From Desmodesmus armatus (lineage: Eukaryota > Chlorophyta > Chlorophyceae > Sphaeropleales > Scenedesmaceae): a stretch of DNA of 64,000 bases. Of this stretch, positions 33,608 to 44,200 are shown one piece after another. Location of the stretch: assembly GCA_007449985.2 (NCBI GenBank), contig VIIQ02000190.1, positions 28,377-92,376 of the forward strand. The letters run 5' to 3'. Numbering within the stretch: the first letter of the stretch is position 1; each line of letters starts with the position of its first letter. Both the position numbers and the translations under genes were made by a program. Below the pieces are notes generated by a model, which was not told the origin of the DNA, ran no database searches, and saw only the letters and a list, made by a program, of their open reading frames with translations.

Positions 33608-36251
33608 CTACAAGGCTCTGAGGGCCCCAAGGCGCTTGAAGATGCCAGTGCCCTGCACAGCACAGCATGACAAAAGAGCACAGCATGACAAATGAGCACA
33701 GCATGACACAGCGCAGGCTCACTGAATGACAGGTACAACCCTGCTGTGGCTTTGGCGGCTGCAGCAGATGCACCAAGAGCCAGGATGAGCCCGAGTCAGC
33801 ATAGGAAAGCGATGGTGATGCATAGGAGCGTGCAGCGAAAGTGCTGTGCTGCTTACTCGCCCACACACAAGCCCACCACGCCCCACCCTTGCTGTTCCCC
33901 CAAAGCCCCTTGCCCCCCTCCCCACCTGCACCAGCAGCTTTTCGCTGCCGTCTGGCTGAGGCAGCAGTATGGCCACATCCACCTCCACCGCTGCCTTGCC
34001 CAGCCCCGGGTTCTGGTTCTCCCTCACAGCCACCACATGGCTGCGCACAACCAGCTCAGTGTCAGGAGGGGTAGGCTCCTTGTACGACACCTGCAACACA
34101 ACAGACACATAATGTCACTCCACTTTCCGGTCACCCCAGGAGCATCACAATGCCATCCCCACTGTCCAGGACCGTCTGCGGACCCCCACCTGCTGCCCCC
34201 CCCTCCCGCCCCCACGGGCGCACACGCTTGGGGCATGTTCCTGTGCACTGCATGCACCACAACCCCTCCCCCACCCACAGCTGCTGCTGATGCTGTAGCT
34301 GTGTACTGCTGTGTGTGCCTCACCAGCATGGATGCTGTGAGTGTGAGTGGCGGCTTGGGCAGGCAGCTGCGGTCCATCAAGGAAATGGCTGCTGTCCAGT
34401 TGCCGTGACAGTCCAGCAACGTGCTCAGCACGCCACCGTTCAAAATACCTGCACACAAGGAACACACAATACACACAACTCCTATTGTACAATCCTGCGG
34501 TCAACTGGCTCGAGTCCCATTCAGTGTCAACACCAATGTGGAGACATTGTCAGGCCAAGTCAGGCAAGTCAGGTCATTGTACCCTAAGGCGTTGTTCAAG
34601 TGTCCATCCGCACGCCCCCTCAATTGCACATACAAACAGCAATTCAGCAGCAGCAGCAGCAGCAAGCATGGCTTCGGCAACTCCTGGTGGATACAGCGGC
34701 CAAGACCAAGCTCACAAACTAGCAGAAACTGCTGGTCCTGGGGCAGTGGAGGGTCAAAGCTGGGCTGGGGTGATGCTGATTATTAATATTAATATTACCG
34801 TTGCCCCGCCCTGCCTACATTAAATTAATATCAATATTAATTAATATCTGGGGCAGTGGAGGGTCAAAGCTGGGCTGGGGTGATGCTGATAATCAATATT
34901 AATATTACCGTTGCCCCGCCCTGCCTACATTAAATTAATATCACTATTAACTAATATCTGGGGCAGTGGAGGGTCAAAGCTGGGCTGGGGTGATGCTGAT
35001 AGTTACTGGTAATGCATGGGGTGACTGTGGCACCCTCACCCGGGAATGCGCAGTACTTTGGTGACAGTGAGATATGTGCCTCCAGCCCATTCTCTATCCG
35101 CTTGCTGGCAAGGTGCAGGCCATCCGGGTGGCAGGGACCTGCAGCAGCAGAGCAGCAGCAGCAGCAGGGTTTGCAACAGCAGCATACACTGCTACCGAGA
35201 TGCAGCAGGCTTGTGAGGACCAGAAAGCTGCTTCCAACACATTTCATCGTGCATGTCCCAATCCAGCCTAGCTGAAGTGGGAAACCAAGCTGCGTTGATG
35301 TGGTGCCATGTCCACTTCGCTCTCTTCTGCTTCAGAAACCAGTTTGCTTCCCTCTACTTCCACCCCCCTGCTGGTTGTTCAACCTCAGAGGGGGGGTGCC
35401 ACTACAGCAGCTGACAGTGCGCCCACAGGGTGTGCGCTGTTGGCATGGCAGCGTGTCGGGCTGCAAGGAGCCTGTGACCTAGACAAAACCGTAGAGGACC
35501 CTCTGCCCTGCTGCTGCTGCTGCTAGCGCTGACCAGTCAGCCTGTTCAAAGTGCTCACCGCATCCAAAGCACTGGCTTTTTGGTGTGTAGGCCATCTGCA
35601 CTGACAGCTCCTCTGCCCCCTCGGGCTGTATGCCTGCCTGCACTGCTGGGTGCAACAGGCTGTTGCAAGGGTTGATCTGTTGCACACACAGGCACAACAG
35701 CACAGCCAGGATACATACATACATTACATACTACTAACAGCATTGTTGTGGATGCGTGCACCCTGCTTTGATGTGCATGATGGTGCCACCACGCGATGTC
35801 AGGATGGTATGGTCACTCCAAGACTTGAAACACATGCAGGGGAGCAGGCAAAGCTGGGCAGCAGGATCAACAACTGTACACCTCCATGCTTGTGTGATTT
35901 GGGCCGCTCTTATGATTGGCCAGGCAGCACAACTGCTGTATGCCGGAGTCACAACAAACTAGGTAACTACGCCTGTATTGCAGTGGCCACAATGAAGATG
36001 TGTGTACTGCCCATGTGACATCATCAGCAGTGCAACTGCATGCGCACCTTGTGCCCTTGGGAAACCATCCAGTGCCATTGGGAGCCGGGCTGGGGTTCCT
36101 TGGATTTACCAGCGAACCGCCTGATGCTGTCTGCTGCTGCTGGCTGTGCAGCTGTGTGTGCGCGCAGCCCATGCGTCAGCGAAGGGAGGAAGGCGCTGAA
36201 CATGCCTAGGCTCCCCCCACCCGCAGCCCATTTGCTTGCTGCAAGCAGCAT
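33608..36251 (-). CDS. organellar hotdog-fold acyl-CoA thioesterase, 251 aa, six exons
   Basis: Exons 36251-36048, 35676-35559, 35138-35040, 34448-34324, 34090-33926 and 33652-33608 sum to 756 nt with matching phases. The first exon encodes an Ala/Ser/Arg-rich leader (MLLAASKWAAGG...AADSIRRFAG) that looks like a mitochondrial or plastid transit peptide. The body follows the PaaI/THEM4-like pattern: CFGCGPCHPDGLHLA, then FPGILNGGVLSTLLDCHGNW, where the Asn-Gly-Gly and Asp lie where the hotdog active site is expected, then VSYKEPTPPDTELVVRSHVV and AVEVDVAILLPQPDG. The last exon gives only 14 residues (GTGIFKRLG). It should hydrolyse an acyl-CoA or aryl-CoA in an organelle; the substrate cannot be read from sequence. 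Intron 3 carries an AT-rich tandem repeat. Confidence 0.88.
33655..33712. repeat. short tandem repeat
   Basis: The word GAGCACAGCATGACAAA is repeated about three times with a 17-18 bp period, at the 3' end of the last intron of the thioesterase gene. It lies immediately before the acceptor on the transcribed strand. Confidence 0.7.
34738..35000. repeat. 110-bp tandem repeat with AT-rich core, about 2.4 copies
   Basis: The word CTGGGGCAGTGGAGGGTC starts at 34738, 34848 and 34958, an exact 110-bp period. Each unit joins a GC-rich half (GGTCAAAGCTGGGCTGGGG) to a strikingly AT-rich half of ATTAATATTAATATT type. The AT-rich half is unusual for this GC-rich genome and can form local hairpins. The array lies within intron 3 of the thioesterase gene (35039-34449). 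Confidence 0.9.
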
Positions 36252-37732
36252 GGTGCCCCTAAAGATTGTGTATCAGCACTCAAAAGGCGCTCAGACACTA
36301 TATGAGCCCTGCCATACACAAGCTAGGAAGACAGCAGACCAGAGACCAGGTAGTGTCTGTCAACCACGTCAGTTGCAGGTGCTGAGAGCTGCTGTCGCAC
36401 GATCAACGGCCACACGAAACGACGTCAGCATATGATGCGTGTAGAAGCCACAAGACGGAGGATACAGACAGAAAAGAGGCCCCTTGAATTTTGGTCGTTT
36501 CGGAAGCCCTATGTTGAGAGCACACCCCGGTGTAATCACTTAAAGTAAAAAAAGCCGGCACCTGAGTCGTTTGAAGAGCTCCACAAGGAGGGTGATGGGT
36601 CCACATCAGTGAATTGGACGGTCAGACCGGTTTCTTGACATGCATTGTTTACTGTGGACCCCCATATAGAACACTCTTTCATACCACATAGCCTCGCTCT
36701 TTCAGGCATGCTGCCATAACATGCAGATGAGGTGGGGGGGGGCTGTCATAGGGGGTGGTGGGGGGGTGGTCCAGGGGGAGTGTATCGAGGCTTCACATCA
36801 TGCCTTGACATTTTCACACATCATGAGGCACTATGTGGAAGCTCCAGCTCCTTGCTTGCACTCATAAGCAGACATTGGACTTGCGCTCATGAGTGATCAC
36901 AGCACACAAGTTCGTCAGCCAAGCCTCCAACAAGCTCTTGCCCCACCATGATGGGAAACATCCAATCTAGGCTCTCATCATTCATTCAACAGGCCTGCTC
37001 TGGTTGGTGGGGCACCAAAGTGCAATGTGGCTGTCACAATGCAACTGGCCAGCCTGGCAAAAAGACGATGTTTGCAAGCCACTTGAACAGCAGAGGGCGC
37101 TGTGTGTCCGTGTGAACCGTTGAAGTGGAAGCCACAGAAGCTCCAATCACACCACCTGGCTGATGCACCCTGTTTGCCGGTGCTTGGCATGCTGCCCCTG
37201 CAGAACACCAACTCTCATGGAGTGTGTACACTCAACTCATGCTTTTGGAGGACTTGATCTGACTTTTCTTCGCTCAGAGGCAGCACCTGAAGCTGTAAGG
37301 TTGCCTGGCAGGCTTGCAGGATTGAGTTATATCCTGTCATTGAACAGCAGCTGTTGCACCTCAAATTGAAACATGAATGGTGGCAAGGGGCAAAACGCGG
37401 CACCGGCGATCTTGGAAATTCAATCTTTGTTGAACTTGATGTTGTGCATCATGTGTTGACGTCGTTTCTGTGGCAGCAGCGAGAGGCTGCAGATCTTGTC
37501 TGCGGTAGTTGTCGACAGGGCGTCTGGCAGCCCAGTATGAAGCTCAATATCATCATTAGCTGTCGGGTGCCACACAGCACGTCAGCTGTTCGCCGTGTCG
37601 TCCCCATCAGGTACTACTGCTGCTCCTTGCTGCTGCTGCTGGCATCAGCCACCAAGGCCTATCGAAACTGCAGCACACGGTTCTCCACCTCGAAACCCCA
37701 CCTGACTGTAGAAAGCCTCCTATCCAGCAGTT
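36252..37732. other. divergent intergenic region
   Basis: Separates the start of the thioesterase (minus) from the start of the SAP/ligase gene (plus), so promoters of both are expected here. A G-rich patch lies at 36731-36776. The right-hand 400 bp contain open plus frames that could be an unrecognised 5' exon or 5' UTR of the next gene. Confidence 0.45.
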
Positions 37733-38139
37733 ATGACGCATCCAAGGGCACCCAAGGGGCTCAACAAAGCACGCCTTGTCACATGCTGTTTCTCTTCCAC
37801 CACTGTCAACCAACTCAACAAACGCTTCAAACACTTGCACTGCAGGCACAGAGTGGGGAGCAACCTCCAGATATATCTCCCTGGCAGCAGCACCCTGCGG
37901 CAGTGGCACCCAGCAGCCCCAACCACCAGCACCGCACACCCCAGCCCTAGCCACAGCAGCAGCAGACCTGTTGGTGCTATCGTTGCAGCAGCGGCAGGAG
38001 GCAGCAGCAATGCTGGACCCAGCTATATAGAGGCCCTCAGCAAGCTGAAGGTTCCTGAGCTAAAGGAGCGCTGCAAGGCCCTGGGGCTGCCCATCACAGG
38101 GAACAAGCCAGACCTCGTCCAACGCATCGCCCAGGCCAC

Positions 38140-38178
<39 letters not shown>

Positions 38179-38225
38179 TGATGAGGAGGTTGACTATGAG
38201 TCAGACACCTCACCTGCAGAACCAC

Positions 38226-38275
<50 letters not shown>

Positions 38276-41200
38276 CCAGCAGATATCAGTCGTGAGGAGC
38301 TTGTGCCTGAGCTGATCATGGAGATATCCGACTACAGTGATGAGATGTTGGCGGCCTGCCTGGCTGACAGGGGGCTCAGCCAGCAGGGGGACTGGGAGGA
38401 GAGGGTGGAGCGACTGGCACAAGCAGTGGCCGATGAAACGTGAGCCAGGGGGCGGGGAGGGTGTGTGTGCGGGGGTGTTGAGTTCCCAGGGGGGGGGGCA
38501 GGCCTGGAAAGGTTCATTTGTATGGTGTGTGTGTTGGGGGGGGGGGCTGCAGGCGGAAGATAGGAGCGGGTTGGCACAAGCAGCGGCAGATGATACATGA
38601 GCAGCTGGGCAACAGGATGACCTGTGTGTGCAGGGCGAGGGCTGCACAATTGTGCTAGGCGCTATTGATCGCTGAAGCCATTCAGCTTGTCTGAAGTCCT
38701 CCCGCCCTCTTGCCCACACAAATCCTGGCTGCACTTATGATGATCGGTCCTCACCGCTGATGCTGCCGCAGGCTTGGGTTTGAGGGAGCAGCAGCACAGC
38801 AGCAGCAGCAGCAGGAACCGGCAGCAGCGCCCGCTCCCCCTCCCGAGCGTGAGTGGTTGATAGCTGACAAGCAGCAGGTGCTGCTGGATGAGCTGCTGTC
38901 CATGAAGGATGTCACACGACAGGAGCTGGTTGGCATACTGAAGGACATGGGGCAGACAGCGGAGGACGATGAAACACTGGTGGGTGGGGCGGTGTGTGTT
39001 AGGCAGAGAGGATACAAGTGTAGTCAGCATGTAGGGGGGGGAGGGGGCTGATTTTAAATGGGTGATTTGGTATGGAGGGAGGGCCCCAGGGGGGAGCAAT
39101 GATGAGGATCAGGTGGGGCTGAAGGGGGGGGAGGTTGTGGGGTAAAGGAGAAGGGGCAGCGGGCGGAGGGGGGCCGTGGGTTAGACAGCAGCAGCCCCCC
39201 TCCCCCCGGTCAAACACCACACACAGGGCCGCCCTCCTCAGCTGGCTGTTGGCTGAGGAAAATATATACCTCACCATTTTCTCTATGTGCCCTGCAATTG
39301 TCACTTTACGGTTATGTTTGTTTCAAATGTGCAGGAGGAGCTTGCTGAGCGTGCCAGCTGGCTGCTTGCTGAGGAGGAGGTGCTGCTGATGGAGCAGCAG
39401 GCAGCAGCAGCAGACGACCCAGCAGCAGCAGCAGCAGCAGCTGAGGCTGAGGGGGCAGCAGCAGCAGGTGCTGGAGGTGCTGGTGATGGTGGTGATGGGT
39501 CAGGTCTGGCTGACCACCCCAGCAGTGTGCTGGATGGACTTACTGCCACTGACATCAACAAGATGAAGGTGAGGGGGGGATAAAACGACAATACCCCCCT
39601 ATTTTACTCTTGAGTACTACCAGAATGGTCCTGAGACCTCTGAGTGATCCCTAATTTTTATAGGCCCCAGCCTGCCACTCTGGCATTCTGCCCACTCCCG
39701 CCCACTCTGCCCACTCCTAGACACTCTCGCTGAATTTGCTTTAGTCCCCAGCCTGCCACTCTGGCATTCTGCCCACTCCCGCCCACTCTGCCCACTCCTA
39801 GACACTCTCGCTGAATTTTTATAGGCCCCAGCCTGCCACTCTGGCATTCTGCCCACTCCCACCCACTCTGCCCACTCCTAGACACTCTCGCTGAATTTTT
39901 CTAAGTCCCCAGCCTGCCACTCTGGCATTCTGCCCACTCCCGCCCACTCTGCCCACTCCTAGACACTCTAGCTGGATTTGCCTAAGTCCCCAGCCTGCCA
40001 CTCTGGCATTCTGCCCACTCCCGCCCACTCTGCCCACTCCTAGACACTCTCGCTGAATTTTTCTAAGTCCCCAGCCTGCCACTCTGGCATTCTGCCCACT
40101 CCCGCCCACTCTGCCCACTCCTAGACACCCCAGCTGAATTTTCCCAAGTCCCCAGCCTGCCACTCTGGCATTCTGCCCACTCCCTCCCACTCTGCCCACT
40201 CCAGGACACTCTAGCTCAATTTTCTCAAGTCCCCAGCCTGCCACTCTGGCATTCTGCCCACTCCCTCCCACTCTGCCCACTCCAGGACACTCTCGCTGAA
40301 TTTTTCTAAGTCCCCAGCCTGCCACTCTGGCATTGTGCCCACTCCCGCCCACTCTGCCCACTCCTAGACACTCTCGCTGAATTTTTCTCAAGTCCCCAGC
40401 CTGCCACTCTGGCATTCTGCCCACTCCCGCCCACTCTGCCCACTCCTAGACACTCTCGCTGAATTTTTATAGGCCCCAGCCTGCCACTCTGGCATTCTGC
40501 CCACTCCCACCCACTCTGCCCACTCCTAGACACTCTCGCTGAATTTTTCTAAGTCCCCAGCCTGCCACTCTGGCATTCTGCCCACTCCCGCCCACTCTGC
40601 CCACTCCTAGACACTCTAGCTGGATTTGCCTAAGTCCCCAGCCTGCCACTCTGGCATTCTGCCCACTCCCGCCCACTCTGCCCACTCCTAGACACTCTCG
40701 CTGAATTTTCTTAGTCCCCAGCCTGCCACTCTGGCATTCTGCCCACTCCCGCCCACTCTGCCCACTCCAGGACACTCTCGCTGAATTTTTCTAAGTCCCC
40801 AGCCTGCCACTCTGGCATTCTGCCCACTCCCGCCCACTCTGCCCACTCCTAGACACTCTCGCTGAATTTTTCTAAGTCCCCAGCCTGCCACTCTGGCATT
40901 CTGCCCACTCCCGCCCACTCTGCCCACTCCTAGACACCCCAGCTGAATTTTCCCAAGTCCCCAGCCTGCCACTCTGGCATTCTGCCCACTCCCTCCCACT
41001 CTGCCCACTCCAGGACACTCTAGCTCAATTTTCTCAAGTCCCCAGCCTGCCACTCTGGCATTCTGCCCACTCCCTCCCACTCTGCCCACTCCAGGACACT
41101 CTCGCTGAATTTTTCTAAGTCCCCAGCCTGCCACTCTGGCATTGTGCCCACTCCCGCCCACTCTGCCCACTCCTAGACACTCTCGCTGAATTTTTCTCAA

Positions 41201-44200
41201 GTCCCCAGCCTGCCACTCTGGCATTCTGCCCACTCCCGCCCACTCTGCCCACTCCTAGACACTCTCGCTGAATTTTTATAGGCCCCAGCCTGCCACTCTG
41301 GCATTCTGCCCACTCCCACCCACTCTGCCCACTCCTAGACACTCTCGCTGAATTTTTCTAAGTCCCCAGCCTGCCACTCTGGCATTCTGCCCACTCCCGC
41401 CCACTCTGCCCACTCCTAGACACTCTAGCTGGATTTGCCTAAGTCCCCAGCCTGCCACTCTGGCATTCTGCCCACTCCCGCCCACTCTGCCCACTCCTAG
41501 ACACTCTCGCTGAATTTTCTTAGTCCCCAGCCTGCCACTCTGGCATTCTGCCCACTCCCGCCCACTCTGCCCACTCCAGGACACTCTCGCTGAATTTTTC
41601 TAAGTCCCCAGCCTGCCACTCTGGCATTCTGCCCACTCCCGCCCACTCTGCCCACTCCTAGACACTCTCGCTGAATTTTTCTAAGTCCCCAGCCTGCCAC
41701 TCTGGCATTCTGCCCACTCCCGCCCACTCTGCCCACTCCTAGACACCCCAGCTGAATTTTCCCAAGTCCCCAGCCTGCCACTCTGGCATTCTGCCCACTC
41801 CCGCCCACTCTGCCCACTCCAGGACACTCTAGCTCAATTTTCTCAAGTCCCCAGCCTGCCACTCTGGCATTCTGCCCACTCCCTCCCACTCTGCCCACTC
41901 CAGGACACTCTCGTTGAATTGTCCTAAGTCCCCAGCCTGCCACTCTGGCATTCTGCCCACTCCCTCCCACTCTGCCCACTCCAAGACACTCTAGCTACAA
42001 ACTGTCTCTGCTGTCCGGCATGTCCTGCTGTCAATAAATATAAACCCTAGTACCTGCACCCCCTGCCCCCCCCCCCAAGAAACCCTAAACTGTCCGTAGG
42101 GGCTCCGCCGATCCAGAAACCCTAATCCAGACATCAAAACCCTAAGCCCTACCCAAAACCCTAATACCCCAGCCCTGCATCCTTTGATGGGGCTGAAGTG
42201 GACGGCTGTGGGGTACTGTGGAGCCCGTAGGGCTCCACGGTCCACAGCCGTCCACGCCAGCCCCATCAAAGAAACCAGCGGGCTGGGGTATCAGGGTTTT
42301 GTGTAGGGCTTATGGTTATGGTGGCAGGAGTAGGGTTTCTGGCTTGGCTCCGCTTGCTGGTTTGTCCGCAACAACACTCGGCTCGCACTGAAGGATGAGC
42401 TACTGGGCGGCTGGTGACCTGCTAGAGTGGTCCAGAGTGGGGGGAGTGGCCCAGAGTGGGCAGAATGCCAGAGTGCAGGGGGGTAGGGGGTGTCTGGTGG
42501 ACTTAGCAATATTTCCAGCAAAACAGCTAGAATGGTCCAGAGTGGGGGGAGTGGCCCAGAGTGGGCAGAATACCAGAGTGCAAGGGGGTAGAGGGGTGTC
42601 TGGTGGACTTAGCAAAATTTCCAGCAAAACAGCTAGAATGACCTGGAGTGGGGGGAATGGCCCAGAGTGGGCAGAATGCCAGAGTGCAAGGGGGTAGGGG
42701 GGTGTCTGGTGGACTTAGCAAAATTTTGCCTTGATGTGGGCTGAACGGCTCAGAATTCTGGCCAATTCTGGGCCAAATTCTGGCCCTGTACTCCGTGCAT
42801 ATTCTGGGTACTTTTCTGGAGTACTCTAAGGGGGGGTTGTCCTCTTCTAGAGGGGGGGGGGTAGGGGGGGGGGGGGGGGTTGGGGGGGGGGGGAGTGGGG
42901 GGATGGAAAGGGGGGGGGGCTGCCGGCCTGCTTACCCTGCAGCCACACCTGACACACCACAACCCACCTTCATGCAGGCAGGCAGGCAATTGGGCGGTAT
43001 GTGGGTTATGGTGCAGAGGGGTTGTAATGTCACCGCGTTTTGGTGCAGCTGCTTGTTGTCTGGAAGGGGTAGCCTTGGGCTGTCCACGCTTGTTGCAGGG
43101 GCTGCATCAGGATTCACACAAAACACACAAAACGCAAAAGTAGACATGCAGCAAGCACACTCACATGTTGCTCACCACTCTGTCCCCCCCCCCCCCGGGC
43201 AGGTTGATGACCTGCGTAAGTACCTTCGTGCATTGGCTTGACACCAGCACACCACACACGTCATTGTGATGCTAGTTCAAGCCTTTTGTGTTACACTCAC
43301 ATACCCCCTTCCCTGGTGCAGGTTGATGACCTGCGCAAGTACCTTCGTGCGTTGGGTCTGTCTGATGAGGGCAGCCGCTACGTGCTGAGGGACAGGCTGG
43401 TGACAATGATGGTGGTGCGCAAGGCAGCTACAGCGGGAGACATCGACCACCTGCTCACACAACTGGCCTCGGTGAGAGACGGGGAGAGGGGGCGGGAGGA
43501 TGGTGGGAGAGGGGGGAGGACGGGGGACGGGGGGGGGGGGGGCGCACGCAGGGGGGGGATCAAGAGGTTTCAGGGCCAACCCATTGTTCACTTCGCTGAT
43601 GTGAACACAGTGAAGATGTTCCACAGTGTTGTGTGCAGTGGCGTTGTGGTGCGGCGTAGGCGCGGGGCAGAAGGGGGGGGGGGAGGAGGCCGGATGCCAC
43701 ACACCACCCTGCAGGAGCAAAATCTGTCTAGGTTGGTGGCAGTATAACCCACAGTCCAAGTGATTTACACGCACCAAGCCACACAACACGGATGTCCTGC
43801 TGTACTGTATAATCGGACTGTATTACCGGGTAGCTTGCTCCATCGTGCAGCGCACGTTGTTGTCCAGAGCCACACACATGGACTGAATCAACCCTATGGG
43901 CGACCCACAATACTACCTCCCCCCCCCCCCCCTCTCCCCCCCCCCCCCCCCCCTCCCAGATGACCCTGAGTGAGCTTCGTGGTGAGCTGGAGCGTCGAGG
44001 TCTTGACCTGTCAGGCACCAAGGCCTCCCTGGAGCTGAGGCTGGCCCAGGCCCTGGTGGTGGAGATTGCAGGACCAGCAGCAGCAGGAATACTGGGGGGG
44101 CAGGACAAGGCAGACCAGGTAGGGACTGCACAGCAAGGGGGAAGGCAAGGATATAGTTGGAACAGGATCTGGCTGAAAAGATTTGGCCGGCCTCTAAATT

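Noticed and set aside
39617..41979. Large minus-strand open frames encoding a 27-residue repeat (GQNARVAGWGL type)
   Set aside because: The 81-bp satellite monomer is a multiple of three, which keeps frames open. They have no proper start, vary with indels and lie inside an intron of a well-supported plus-strand gene.
42049..42165. True interstitial telomere
   Set aside because: CCCTAA words are scattered and separated by unrelated sequence, not in uninterrupted tandem.
39660..42720. CRISPR-like array
   Set aside because: Monomers are contiguous with no unique spacers, and the host is a eukaryotic nuclear genome.
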